Positions 1 through 12,201 of a DNA stretch of 64,000 nucleotides are shown in pieces. The stretch is from Trogon surrucura (Eukaryota > Chordata > Aves > Trogoniformes > Trogonidae). The translations under genes and the position numbers were made by a program. How positions within the stretch are numbered: position 1 is the first letter of the stretch; each line of letters begins with the position of its first letter. The notes below the pieces were generated by a model. That model saw nothing but the letters and a program-made list of their open reading frames with translations, did no database searches and was not told the DNA's origin. The stretch spans positions 161,952,912 to 162,016,911 of the forward strand of contig CM036617.1 of assembly GCA_020746105.1 (NCBI GenBank). The letters run 5' to 3'.

Positions 1-1387
1 AAAGATAGGAAGTAAGTATGAAATGCTACCTGTGAAACTGAATTTTTAATCTGTATAAGGAGCAGGTTTGTACTGTGGGCATCTAATAAAAATTATTGAG
101 TATAAAAATACTCTGCTATTTCTAGTAGACTACTCTGATTTTTTGTATACTTTTAGTTATTGTGTCTATTGCAGTTACAGGCTTTGTTCTTTATTTTTTA
201 GGTGGTAGTGAGCTTCCTTTTGTAACGACTATTTTGGGTTTTTAAGGGCTAATACTTTTACAGGGTCTGTTTCCCAGACCCAAAGAGTAGAGTTCTAGCT
301 ACCTGGACAGTTCAGATCCAGAGCCAAAGCATTCATTTTTGGGTACTTGAGTGTTTGAATTTGTTACCCAAGAAAGAGGAGGAGGGCAAGGTAGTGGTTC
401 AAAGGTCTAATTTGGATCCATTATTTTTTTTGGCTTTTTTTTTCTTTCCTTTGCAGTCTCTGACGAGAGATTTAAGCTCACTCTCTCTGCTTCCGTTTTG
501 AGATTTCTGGAAATAGAGTAGTGCTGCTGGTAACTGTCAGTAAGCCTGAACTGCATTATCTCCCTCAGAGCAGAGATTAAATCTTTGTTCTCTGTGAAAA
601 ACATACACTTCTCAGAGTACCTGAGACAGATTCTGTGAAACATAGCTATTGGTAAAGCACTTTGAAGATGAAAGCACTTAATATACATATAATAACAATA
701 AACAGAGAAATTAAACTGAACCATTAAAAATAAAAATTACCAGAATGGCCATTCCTTGCTGAGCAAAACACATCAGATAACAGCCTGAATAAATTATAGG
801 TCAGATGGTTATCACAGAGGTTTGACCCTTACAGAGAGAGATCCAGGAGCCACAATCCTCAGATTTCCAAAGCCTAGAGAGATGGTGCAGTGCGCCACCT
901 TTTCCGCGATCGGCTAATTAGGCCAGCGGGAGAAGTGGACTGGGTCATGGCTTTGGTCCCTTTCAGCTTCATCTCACAGGGGATGCTCCTCAGCAGGAGT
1001 CTAACCGAGCAGAAAGCGTCACACCCTGGGCCTGTGCTTGCCTGTCATCGTTGCAAGGTGTCTCTTCCCCTGTGAGAAGCAGGCTGGTCTGCTGCACGTC
1101 CAGATGGGAGTGGTTTATTTGTTGCACATCTGTAATACACTGCGGTCAGAACCAAACCTGGATTTTGTGAAACAATATTCTGGAAGAGGCCTCTGGACCT
1201 CAAGTCAAGGAGATCGGTTAAAAGTCTGGATTTCAATAAAACTGTAGCTATGTCTTTTTGGATTAAACCTCTTTAACAGCTTAAAACACCTCCCAATTCA
1301 ACCTCAATGCTGAAGAAGCAAAAGCCAGAATGTCACATATAGTTTAATTTAACTTTAAAGGGAAATTAATCTCTCAACACAAGAGGG
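1..1387. other. Non-coding stretch, no recognised gene
   Basis: AT-rich single-copy-looking DNA. The open frames here are short, lack splice-site support and resemble no family I recognise. I see no RNA gene and no clear repeat before the CR1 copy that begins near 1388. Confidence 0.6.
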
Positions 1388-1902
1388 ATGTGGACTTGTT
1401 GGAATGCGTCCAGAGGAAGGCCACAAAAATTATCAGAGGGCTGAAGCACCTCTCCTACGAGAACAGGCTGAGAGTGTTGAGGTTGTTCAGCCTGGAGAAG
1501 AGAAGGCTCCGGGGAGACCTTATAGCAGACTTCCAGTACCTGAAGGGGACTACAGGAAAGCTGGTGATGGACTGCTTACAAGGGTGTGTATCGATAGGAT
1601 GAGGGGCAATGAATTTAAACTGGAGCAGAGCAGATTTAGATTAGATGTTAGAACAAAGTTTTTTACTGTGAGGGTGGTGAAACACTGGCACAGGTTGCCC
1701 AGAGCAGTGGTGGAGGCTCCATCCATGGAGGCATTCAGGCCCAGGCTTGATGGGTCTCTGAGCAACCTGATCTAGTTACAGATGTCCCTGCTCACTGCAG
1801 GGGGGTTGGACTAGATGGCCCTTAAAGGTCCCTTCTAGCCCAACACAGTCTATGATTCTGTAATTCTATGATTCTATGATTCTATGATTCTATGATTCTA
1901 TG
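1388..1902 (+). mobile_element. 5'-truncated CR1 LINE, 3' end
   Basis: This is the 3' terminal part of a CR1 non-LTR retrotransposon. The left part encodes decayed pieces of the reverse transcriptase C-terminus (a [23 protein letters not shown] segment followed by [14 protein letters not shown]), split between two frames, so the coding part is dead. The right part carries the usual CR1 3' UTR (TTGGACTAGATGGCC, then CCTTCTAGCCCAACAC) and ends in about six ATTCTATG octamers at 1852-1902. The 5' truncation near 1388 is typical of CR1 insertion by target-primed reverse transcription. Confidence 0.93.
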
Positions 1903-2566
1903 GATTAAGAGGCAAGTATTTCTGTGGGAAAAATCTGTCACGGATTGAACCACTCTCCTGCAGAAAGTTGTCCATTTTTATTTTTTGCAGTTCCTGTTGT
2001 CATGCAGACCTCTTGCACACTTTTAGCACAAAGAAGTAGAAAACAGTTCAAGATTTCCCAAATATGGATCAGTGCTTTCTACAGGTATCAACAGAGGTTT
2101 AAAGTGAATGCTGTATTTCAAAAGCTTTCTTAAGCTGTTCCTGTCTAGACAAAGGTTTTTTTCAAATCTTCTAAAGTGTATCATCATTAGACTTTGAAAG
2201 CAAATGATAATCCCAACTTGTCACCATGAGAATTAAAGTTTTAAAGAGTATGTTGACCAGAAGAATTGTCACCATGTGGCACAATTACTGTTTACAAGAA
2301 AGGTGAACATCGATATCCGTAGGCAACTGTGCTTCAGCTTTACCAAACTCCTGCACACCAAATGCACACACTTTAATCTTTCCATCAAATGTGAAAAATA
2401 ACACACATCTGAAGGCTTCCCTTTTTTTGCCATTAAATTACAAATCCATTTGCTCCTTGATATTATCAGCATTTTAAAGATGTGTAATCCTGACCATGGG
2501 ATTGCTTTTAATCCTCTAATAGCTATTTAGCTGACTTCTTTGTGAAAGCCCGTCCACGCTTCTTTC
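1903..2566. other. Non-coding spacer between two CR1 copies
   Basis: No gene, RNA gene or clear repeat is visible. The undefined 5' edge of the next CR1 may reach a few dozen bases into this interval, since the sequence just upstream of 2567 cannot be assigned with certainty. Confidence 0.5.
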
Positions 2567-2629
2567 ATGTTATATTACCCAGTGTCAATAACATGGTCAA
2601 AGAAAAACAGAAAGCACTGTAGAAAAGTC

Positions 2630-3573
2630 ATGGAGGGGAGTGGCGGTGACACTTGTGTCCGATGTGACCAGGTGAGCGATCTGCTCAGCCTGGTGGCTGA
2701 ACTGAAGGAGGAAGTAGAAAGGCTGAGGAGCATTAGGGAGTCGGAGAGAGAGACAGATCGGTGGAGTCACGTCCTGAATGACGAGCAGCAAGCTCTGCAA
2801 AGAGCAGAATATCCCCCCACCTCTGGCCATCAGGCAAAAGGGGGGGACCTAAAGGATAGGGAGGAGTGGAAGCAGGTGCCTGCCAGGAGAGGAAGGAAAA
2901 TCCCTGCCAGGCCTCCCTCACCTGCCCGGTTGCCCCTGCGAAACAGGTATGGGGCTCTAGACAATGAGAGCCAGGCAAAGGAAGAGTCAGTGGAGGGTTC
3001 ACCCATAGGGCTGTCTAGGGTGAGTCACTCAGATACACGCGTTAGGACTTCTTCATCTGGGAAAAAAAGGAGGGTAATTGTAATTGGAGACTCCCTCTTG
3101 AGGGGAACAGAGGGCCCTGTCTGCCACCCTGATCCGACCCACAGGGAAGTCTGCTGCCTCCCTGGGGCCCGAGTTAAGGATGTTATCAAGAAGCTTCCTG
3201 GTCTGGTCAAACCCACGGACTATTACCCGCTTTTGGTTATGCAGATCGGTAATGATGAGATAGTAGAGAGACGGCCAGAAGCAATCAAAAGGGACTTTAG
3301 GGCACTGGGGCGGATGCTAGAAGGATCAGGCACACAGGTTGTGTTTACTTCTATTCCTTCAATTATGAGGAAAAATAGTGGTAGGTTTGACAAAGTGCAG
3401 CAGATTAATACTTGGCTAAAGGGGTGGTGCCAGCGGTCTAGCTTTGGATTTTTTAACCATTTTTTTACAGGGCACCTGGTCTACTGAAACCAGATGGTGT
3501 TCAAATGACACAAAGGGAAAAAAGGATCCTTGGTCACGAGCTGGCGGGACTCATAGAGCGTTCTTTAAACTAG
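2630..3573 (+). pseudogene. CR1 ORF1 (esterase-type), frameshifted near its end
   Basis: Putative start at 2630, reading MEGSGGDTCVRC and then a heptad-rich region (LLSLVAELKEEVERLRSI) that should form a coiled coil. A basic, proline-rich linker follows. Next is an SGNH-hydrolase-like domain with IGDSLLRG near 3080 (block I serine) and MQIGNDEIV near 3240. Esterase-type ORF1 proteins are established for CR1 elements and probably bind the RNA and help transposition. The open frame ends early at 3487. The expected C-terminal segment continues in another frame to a TAG at 3571-3573, so there is an indel around 3455-3480. In that segment the usual catalytic D-x-x-H reads as D-G-V-Q, so the histidine appears to be lost. 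The protein is inferred to be inactive. Confidence 0.85.
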
Positions 3574-3575
3574 AT

Positions 3576-6460
3576 ATGAAGGGGGATGGGGTTATAGCTG
3601 GGATTGCAGCGGGGCAGTGCTCTAGAAATTATGAGGACCGGGTGGCCTCCCATCCCCCTAGGGTGAGATCAGTGTGCTCAGCTTGCTCCCTGAAATGCTT
3701 ATACACCAATGCACGCAGCATGGGGAATAAGCAGGAGGAGCTAGAAACCTGGGTTCGGGCAGGAGATTACGATCTGGTGGCAATTACAGAGACATGGTGG
3801 GACAGCTCACATGACTGGAATGTGGTCATGGGTGGCTATGTCCTTTTCAGGAAAGACAGGCCAGCCAGGCGAGGTGGTGGAGTCGCTCTTTACGTGAAAG
3901 AGCAACTACAATGTCTTGAACACCATCCAGGCATGGATGAGGAGCAAGTTGAGAGTGTACGGGTTAGAATTAAGGGGCAGGCTGGCAGGAGAGATACTGT
4001 TGTGGGTGTCTATTACAGGCCACCAGGTCAGGGTGAGGAAGTTGATGAGGCCTTCTACAGGCAGCTGAGAGCGGTCTCACAATCACAGGCCCTGGTTGTC
4101 GTGGGGGATTTTAACTTCCCTGATATTTGCTGGAAGGACAACTCAGCCAGCCAGCCACAGTCCAGGAGGTTCCTCCAGTGCATCGATGATAATTTTCTGA
4201 TGCAAATGGTGGAGGAGCCGACTAGGAGAGGAGCACTGCTGGACCTCATCCTCGCTAACAAGGAGGATCTGGTTGAAGCAGTAAAGGTTGAGGGCTGCCT
4301 TGGCTGCAGTGACCATGAAATGGTGGAGTTCAGGATCTCATGTAGCAGAAACAAAATAGCAAGCAGAATTGCAACCCTGGACTTTGCCAAGGCAAACTTT
4401 GGATTTTTCAAGCAATTACTAGAGAAAATCCCATGGGCAAGGCTGTTTGAAGGTAAAGGGGCCCAAGATAGTTGGTTAGCGTTCAGGGACTGCTTCTACC
4501 GTGCTCAAGATCAGAGCATCCCGACACGTAGGAAGTCAAGGAAGGGAGCCAGGAGACTTGCGTGGCTAAACAGGGATCTGCTGGGTAAGCTCAAGGGCAA
4601 GAGGAGAATTTACAGATCTTGGAAGGCAGGGCTGGCCACTTGGGAAGAATATAAGGCTGTTGTCTGAGGATGTAGGGAGGCAACTAGGAAAGCAAAGGCC
4701 TCCCTAGAATTGAACCTGGCGAGAGGGGTCAAGGACAACAGGAAGAGCTTTTTCAAATACGTGGCAGATAAAACTAACACCAGAGGCCATGTAGGCCCAC
4801 TGATGAATGAGGTGGGTGCCTTGGTGACAGAAGATACAGAGAAGGCAGAGTTACTGAATGCCTTCTTTGCCTCTGTCTACTCTGCCGGAGGCTGTCCTGA
4901 GGAGCCCCGTTCCCCTGAGGCCCCAGACGAAGTCAGGGCAGTGGAGGAGTTTGCTTTAGTCGATGAGGACGGGGTTAGGGACCAATTAAGCAATCTGGAC
5001 ATCCATAAATCCATGGGTCCAGACGGGATGCATCCACGGGTGCTGAGGGAGCTGGCTGATGTCATTGCTAGACCACTCTCCATCATCTTTGCCAAGTCTT
5101 GGGAGACGGGAGAGGTGCCTGAGACTGGAGGGAAGCAAATGTCACTCCAGTCTTCAAAAAGGGCAAGAAGGAGGACCCGGGTAACTATAGACCGGTCAGC
5201 CTCACCTCCATCCCTGGGAAAGTGATGGAACGACTTATCCTTGGTGCCATCTCAAGGCATATCAGGGATAAGAGGGTCATTAGAGACAGTCAACATGGCT
5301 TCACCAAGGAGAAGTCGTGCTTGACTAACCTCATAGCCTTTTATGAGGATATAACAAGGTGGATAGATGATGGCCGAGCGGTGGATGTGGTCTACCTTGA
5401 CTTCAGTAAAGCATTTGACACAGTCTCCCACAGCATCCTTGCTGCTAAACTGAGGAAGTGTGGTCTAGACTCTCGGGTAGTGAGGTGGACTGTGAACTGG
5501 CTAAGGGGAAGAAGCCAAAGAGTCGTGGTCAATGGGGCGGAGTCTGGTTGGAGGCCTGTATCCAGTGGAGTCCCTCAAGGGTCGGTACTGGGACCAGTAT
5601 TATTCAATATATTCATCAATGACTTGGATGAGGGACTAGAGAGTACTATCAGCAAGTTTGCTGATGACACCAAGCTGGGAGGAGTGGCTGACATGCCAGA
5701 AGGCTGTGCTGCCATTCAGCGAGACCTGGACAGGCTGGAGGGTTGGGCGGGGAAAAATTTAATGAAATACAACAAGGGTAAATGTAGGGTCTTGCATCTG
5801 GGTAGGAACAACCCCAGGTTCCAGTATAAGTTGGAGAATGACTTATTAGAGAGTAGTGTAGGGGAAAGGGACCTGGGAGTCTTGGTGGACGGCAGGATGA
5901 CCATGAGCCATCACTGTGCCCTTGTGGCCAAGAAGGCCAATGGCATCCTGGGGTGTATTAGAAGGGGGGTGGTTAGTAGGTCAAGAGAGGTTCTCCTTCC
6001 CCTCTACTCTGCCCTGGTGAGACCCCATCTGGAATACTGTGTCCAGTTCTGGGCCCCTCAGCTCAAGAAAGACAGGGAAGTGCTGGAGAGAGTCCAGCAC
6101 GGGGCAACTAGGATGATTAAGGGAGTGGAGCATCTCCCTTATGAGAAAAGACTGAGGGAGCTGGGGCTCTTTAGTTTGGAGAAGAGGAGGCTGAGGGGTG
6201 ACCTCATTAATGTTTACAAATATATCAAGGGTGAGTGTCACGAGGATGGAGCCAGGCTCTTCTCGGTGACAACCAACGATAGGACAAGGGGTAATGGGCT
6301 GAAACTGGAACATAAGAGGTTCCGCTTAAACTCGAGAAGAAACTTCTTCTCAGTGAGGGTGATGGAACACTGGAACAGGCTGCCCAGGGAGGTTGTGGAG
6401 TCTCCTTCTCTGGAGACATTCAAGACCCGCCTGGACACGTTCCTGTGTAGCATTATCTAG
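3576..6460 (+). pseudogene. CR1 ORF2 endonuclease-reverse transcriptase, two lesions
   Basis: Start placed at 3576, just after ORF1. The N-terminal third is an apurinic-like endonuclease with visible motifs: YTNARS near 3700, ITETWW near 3783, VVGDFNFPDICW near 4097 and SDHEMVEF near 4308. A reverse transcriptase follows, with FADDTKLGG near 5657 as the catalytic motif, DFSKAFDTV near 5400, and the CR1 C-terminal region ([30 protein letters not shown]). Two lesions are visible. TGA at 4665-4667 interrupts an otherwise continuous frame and is best explained as a CGA to TGA (CpG) change. About one base is lost near 5120-5135, which shifts the frame before the long 3' part (5222-6460). Confidence 0.92.
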
Positions 6461-6558
6461 GCATTCCTGCTCTGGCAGGGGGATTGGACTTGATGATCTT
6501 TCGAGGTCCCTTCCAATCCTTAACATTCTATGATTCTATGATTCTATGATTCTATGAT

Positions 6559-9500
6559 ACAGACAGTAAAGCAATCAAGGCCAATTTACTTCACGGGAAC
6601 AAATGGACAGGGAACGTCGACACAAAAATGAAACATTCTTCACCGGCATTCCTGGGAAGGAGGCAGAACAAGATCCAAAGTATTTTGAAGAGAGACTCTC
6701 AAGTGGTACCAACAGGATAGCCCTGCTGAAGTTGGGTGAGGTCAATCACTACACCCAAATAAGCTCTTGGTAAGTCTCTCCAAAACAGAGTCTAAGCAAA
6801 TATAACTTCAGTGGGTGCTCACCACTAGTAACCCTCAGCATATAGATAAATGGCTACAGGGTAAGAGGTAAATTTGTTCTAGACAAATGAGGAGTAGCCA
6901 ACTGGTAAGCCTGCAGCTGCACCTAGCTCTTCCGCAAGGTTATCCAGTTGTAGATCTGGAAGCTCTGTAAACACAATATGAGCAACATTCTCCATCAACC
7001 TGAAGATGTGCTTGTAGGTAAAAATCTTCTGTAAATACTTGCTCATTTATTTCCCACGTGATTTTTACACATTTTTTCTTCCTCACTGTGAATATGTCCA
7101 CCGACAGAGCGATGGAAGAGTTGTTTGAGTTGCCCTTGCTGGGAGAACAAACTAGAGGAGTGAAGGTGTTTCTAAAGGTAGATTTCTCTCTCCATATCTC
7201 AGTGGATCAGCATAAAGTCAATGGTTGATCAGATACTGAGAGAGGTCAGGCTAGGATGCTTGTGGTACGAGCACAGACTGACAAGAATATCTGTTTGGAA
7301 TTTACAGCAGTCTGACAAGGTGGCACTGCTCAGAAGATGCCCTAGAGGTGGATAAAAATGTTATGACTCAGCTACCCTGAGTCATAAGACCCTGGGAACT
7401 CCATAGGAACCAGCGTGTTCATTTAGTGTGCGGTGAAAGAGGGTGGTGGTGTTTTTCAGGAGTGAAAGGGCCACCTTTTTTTGTCATCAGAATGTCCTTT
7501 GCCCTACACATTCACATTCACATTCATATTATAAGATTATTCCTCTGACCCTGAGGTCAGATTGGCATAGTGGACACGCTGGGTGGTGGGGCAGGGACGC
7601 AGCACCCAGCTGTGCTTGGGTGCCGGTGGGTTTCTGGCGATTCAGGTGATGGCGGGGTGGGAGAAGGGCAGTTGCCTCACTCTGGGAAGAAGATGAGAGC
7701 TGCTGCTCAGTACGAGTGGGATTCAAGAGGTCTTGTTTTAGCATCCACGCTTCAGTAGCCTTGACCTCTTGTATCACTCAAAAATTACTCGTTTAAAAGG
7801 CAAAGTCAAAAAGAAGCTAGAAAAAGACAGGGGAGCTTACTGCAAGGGCTTTAAAGGAGCAAGTCTGTGACTGAAGTCAAATGAGCTTTTCTCACTGAAC
7901 AAAGCCCTGTGTGAAAGTCACCTGGTATCATACCTGTGCTTGGTTATCACCCTTGTTAGAACTTGTCTCTCTATGGCCTGAGCTTGCAGCATGCACACAG
8001 GGTACAGCCAGCAGCACGGCACCTGCCTGAGGATGTGAGAGGTGTGGAAGAGTTGCCTCTGCCAGGCCTGGGCTGAGAATGAGAATAAAGATTCAGAGCT
8101 CTAGCCTAGCGGTGAGGTGCAGCCTCGGAAGAAAACACCTTTGCCCAGTTGCAAACTGAGCTGAAAAATAAAATGAACAACAACTAAGGCCCAACTCAGG
8201 AATGGATAATATGGGTATGTGCAGAGGCTGGGTTTATTTGATACATTTTGGAGGAAAAGCACAAGAAAATGTTGGTTTAATTAGTTTCCCTTTGTTTGTC
8301 ATGGCTTACACAAGAAGCATTCTTCCCTGAGAAACATGCATGCATAAAAGTTGGAAAGGCCAGGGTCCCCACAACCCAGCCTTGGAGCAGAGCACTGCTG
8401 CTGTGCTTTTTGCCGAGAGACCAGAAGAACTTCTTGCAGTCTCACACTTTGCAAATTTAAAACCAAGCCCATTAGTGATTTTTTTTGTTTGCTTTTCAAT
8501 GGAAACAAATCTTAGATTATGCTCTTTAGGTGAGACCTCCCATCTCCCAAAACTCCTTAACCACTGCCTGATTTTTCAGTCAGCCTTCATGGAAAGAATG
8601 TCTCAAAATGCAAATAAAATTTCTCTTTTTTTTTTTTTTTTTCAAAATTGGAGTTGGGCAGAGGTGGGGAGTCCAGCTTAGGGTTTATGGCTCTGAGTGG
8701 TGAACTGCGGTGCTTCACACTGGTTCAGATTCCTGTTCAACAACCAGTGGAGGCCACAATCTCCAGGGACAGACACAGAAAACAGGCAGGACAGCTTCCC
8801 TTTAGCCACCTCTAGTCATAACTTGGTGTATTCATGTAAACTATGGGGATTGTCAAGCTCAAAATACTCATCTGTGAAGCTGAGTAGCTGAATACTCTGA
8901 CTCATTACTGTCACTGTCTTTAGGTATGTCTGAAGGGACCAATACCACCAAATCTGGGAGTGACAGGAGTGGGGAGCTGCCAGCAAGCCTGTATTTCACT
9001 CTGAATTCCGTCATTCTTTTTCAGAAACTTGGAGGCCAGGCTTGTGGGACTCGCTATCATTTGGGAATGTTCCTGCATTTGCTGAAGCACCAAGAGTAAA
9101 AAGCCTCTGTTACCACAGACCTCAGGTTTTATCAATTATGTTTTTGCAGGTGCAGGAAATTAAATGGTATACTGATATGGATAATAATTTTTAGTCAGGC
9201 TAAAATAAGCTCCGTAGTTCATACATCTCTCTGTAACTGAAAATTTTGGAAACTCCTTGGCTCACTTCAGATATGACTAGAGACAGAGGTCTCAAAGATA
9301 CAAAATTCCTACATGGAATGAACACTGGTGGCATCGGAGTAGAAAGACATACCAAATTAGAGTCCTTACAAAGTGAAAATCTAACACCAAATTATCTTTT
9401 CAGTTTGACTCGTGTGATGGTCAGCCAGCCCGTGGGCACCAGCTGGCCATCATCACCAGGCACACAAGTTTTGCACTGGTAAAACATGCTGCCTCTTGAC

Positions 9501-9704
9501 TGTTTTACTGGGACCAGGGGATAAAAGTACCAGTGTTTTGAGGGAGTTTTGGATTAGAAGAGACAGAAGCTGAAAGAATGGACTGTGAGAGGCTGGAGTG
9601 TTAAAAGTGCGGGGAAGGTCGTGGGCAGTGAAGACTGGGAGCATACAGCACAAATCCATGCAAAGCTGCATTTGCTGTGCTGCTCACAAAGCACCTTGCT
9701 TTGT
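6559..9704. other. Non-coding stretch, no recognised gene
   Basis: About 3.1 kb with no coding exon, RNA gene or clear transposon that I can recognise. It contains a poly(T) run at about 8629-8642 and a short (TCACAT)-like patch near 7508-7527. The open frames are short and in GC-richer patches (for example around 7530-7780), as expected by chance. Confidence 0.55.
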
Positions 9705-10450
9705 CACAGAATCACAGAAAGTCAGGGGTTGGAAGGGACCTCGAAACCCCCCTGCCAGAGGAGGATCACCTACAGTAGGTCACAGAGGAACACGTCCAGG
9801 CAGGTTTTGAATGTCTCCAGAGAAGGAGACTCCACAACCTCCCTGGGCAGCCTGTGCCAGTGCTCTGGCACCCTCACAGTGAAAAACAGTATTTTTGTGG
9901 AACCTCCTATGTTCCAGCTTGTATCCATTGCCCCTTGTCCTGTCATTGGACATCACTGAAAAGAGCCTGGCTCCGTCCTCCTGACACTCACCCTTTACGT
10001 ATTTATAAACATGAGTGAGGTCACCCCTCAACCTCCTCTTCTCCAAGCTAAAGAGACCCAGCTCCTTCAGCCTTTCCTCACAAGGGAGATGTTCCACTCC
10101 CTTCATCATCTTTGTGGCTCTGCGCTGGACTCTCTCAAGCAGTTCCCTGTCCTTCTTGAGCTGAGGGGCCCAGAACTGGACACAATATTCCAGATGTGGC
10201 CTCACCAGGGCAGAGTAGAGGGGCAGGAGGACCTCTCTTGACCTACTTGCTACTCCCCTTCTAATACACCCCAGGATGCCATCGGCCTTCTTGGCCACGA
10301 GGGCACATTGCTGGCTCATGGTCATCCTGCTGTCCACCAGAACCCCCAGGTCCCTTTCCCCTACACTACTCTCCAACAGGTCAGTCCCCAGCCTATACTG
10401 TCACATGAGGTTATTCTTTCCCAGGTGCAAAATTCTACACTTGGCCTTGT
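9705..10450 (-). mobile_element. 5'-truncated CR1 LINE, minus orientation
   Basis: Reverse-oriented CR1 copy. On the minus strand it encodes the C-terminal part of ORF2 ([20 protein letters not shown], then [18 protein letters not shown] and [13 protein letters not shown]). One open frame covers 10376-9780 and then decays before the true end. The plus-strand left edge carries the reverse complement of the CR1 tail (CACAGAATCACAGAAAGTC, then GGTTGGAAGGGACC), with the octamer variant ATTCTGTG instead of ATTCTATG. The 5' truncation is near 10450. Confidence 0.92.
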
Positions 10451-11423
10451 ATGTACACTTGTCCCGGTGATTTTATTTTGATGTGGTGTGGTTCTGGGCA
10501 TATATAAGAGATTTTTCTGTTCCTGCATTGTCAGCCGTTGGCACTGAATCCTAACCAATCTCCCCCACCTGCATCAAGATCACAAAGAGAACAAGTAGTT
10601 ACAAATAAATGGAATTTTCACATCTTTTTATGTATTTGCTTTACTGCCAGCATTATGCTATATTAGTTCACTCTCTGGATGTAGCTTTTTTTTTACTTTA
10701 AGGAGCACAGAAGAAGTCCCAGGCTCAGCTGTAGAGGGTTTATCCTAGGGGAGCACTCATGCAGAGGTAATGTGTGAGTCCCCACACTCAGAGGTATTAA
10801 AGCTCACTGGTGCTTAGTGAATGAAATTAGTAATAAATTGTGCAATATATAAATGCAATAAGCCAGATGTACAAACACAGTAGTGGGTGTTGTGGTGTTT
10901 GTGTATGGGAAGAGGAGGAAGGGTAACAGAAGGAGAAAAGAAAGCGGGTTTGAAGCATGGCACTCTGCTTGGTAGCAAATCAGCTGCATGGCTGAAACAA
11001 GGGAAATAAGAACAAATTAAATATGACACCTTTGGGGAGGATTAATTCCTTGGCGAAAAAGGAAAACATAAAAAGACTTAAAGATAGCATATCTGCAGAA
11101 GAACCGTGTGGAGATTCAAAAACACTATGAAATTTTGCATAGCAGAAATGCTAATGAGAGAAAGCAAAGCACCTCTTATGGACCAGGACTTAGAGGGAGC
11201 CGTAGGAAAAGCTGAGAGAGCCATGACTTCCTCCTTGACCCCACCACCAGCCAGCGTGTTTTCCACTATTTAAAGTCCTTCCCTTCTTTCCCCTGCATAC
11301 TTATTCTCCTTCACTGAGAGGGAGGAGTACTCCTTCTCCCTGAAGATGACAATGCCCACTTTCTTCACATTTTGCTGTTTGCCGTTGATCCCCATTGTTT
11401 TCCTCCCCTCTCTCCTCTCTGTC
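10451..11423. other. Non-coding stretch, no recognised gene
   Basis: AT-rich DNA between a CR1 copy and a solo LTR. The short open frames have no recognisable content, and I see no RNA gene or regulatory element. Confidence 0.5.
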
Positions 11424-12201
11424 TGTCGAGGGTTAGGGCTGGGCCGGCCACTAAACGCTGACAGATGCTCTCTAACCTCCTCTTCCCCCAAAAAACTGGA
11501 AGAAAAAGGGAATGAGGCAGAGAGACTTATGGGTTAGGAATGAAAAATATTAGAACAGCTTTAATGAAACAATAATGGAAATTATAGTGAAATGATAAAA
11601 ATAAAGAGCTATATACAACTATATATAAGCCCGATATCAAACCCAACTCCTCCCCCTTCCTTCCCCACAGCAATCCCCACTGGTGCTGCAGAGCAGGAAG
11701 CACTGGGGAAGCCCCAGGCTCAGCGGCGGCGGGAGCTGGATTTGGGAAATCAGGATCTGGATCAAAAGCAGGAGATCGGACAGAATCCTCCCTGGACACC
11801 GGCCATTGCAGAAAAGGGGAAAGGGACTCTCGTGATCGCTCAATTTATACTAAATATGACATATATGGAATGGAATGCAGGTCACTTGTCCTGTCTACTA
11901 CCCCCCCCGGAGGTGCAACCTTTTACTTCCTTGTGACCCCTCTTACTACCCGGCACCCCCAGTGTGGCACACAAGAGCCAGCAGTGACCAAGGCCACTAC
12001 AGGAATAAGTATCAGCAAGAGCCTTTCTGCATCCCAGTCCCAGGCAGTAGCTGTAAACATCAGGTGTTATCACTGCCAGTAGCAGACTCTGTCTGCAAAA
12101 ATATGCTGTTAGCTTCAGAAAGTGCAGCCTTTTAGAGCAGACTAAACTGGAGTGTAAAAATCACTAAAGAGAATTGGGGGTTTTCAGCTAAAACCAGGAC
12201 A
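11424..12201 (-). mobile_element. Solo retroviral LTR (copy 1)
   Basis: A 778-bp long terminal repeat, the same family as the copies at 24948-25698 and 55025-55778. Read on the minus strand it starts TGTCCTGG and ends ...CGACA, the TG...CA termini of retroviral LTRs. It carries a TATAAAT box (reverse complement at 11843-11849) and an ATTAAA poly(A) signal (reverse complement at 11560-11565). The flanking 5-mers CTGTC (11419-11423) and CTGCC (12202-12206) differ at one base and are probably a decayed 5-bp target duplication. No internal retroviral genes lie beside it, so it is a solo LTR left by LTR-LTR recombination. The open frames inside it are not genes. Confidence 0.87.

Larger units (their letters stand above)
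2567..6558 (+). mobile_element. Near full-length CR1 LINE with broken ORFs
   Basis: A CR1 retrotransposon of about 4 kb. It retains ORF1 (coiled coil and SGNH/GDSL-like esterase), ORF2 (endonuclease and reverse transcriptase), the CR1 3' UTR, and a terminal run of ATTCTATG octamers at about 6527-6558. The left boundary is uncertain because no unambiguous 5' UTR start can be fixed by eye. Only a few lesions separate it from an open state: one frameshift in ORF1, one nonsense codon and one frameshift in ORF2. This makes it the youngest-looking CR1 copy in the window. It is not expected to be autonomous as it stands. Confidence 0.95.

Noticed and set aside
1852-1902. Direct short repeats resembling a CRISPR-like or satellite array
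   Set aside because: These are ATTCTATG octamers, the standard 3' end of CR1, and recur at the ends of other CR1 copies in the window. No spacers are present.
5981-6453. Overlapping minus-strand frames of 64-110 codons
   Set aside because: They are antisense shadows of CR1 ORF2 and recur with the CR1 tail elsewhere.
11592-12135. Open frames of 70-114 codons
   Set aside because: Contained in solo LTR copy 1, with similar frames in copy 2. They are LTR sequence, not a gene.
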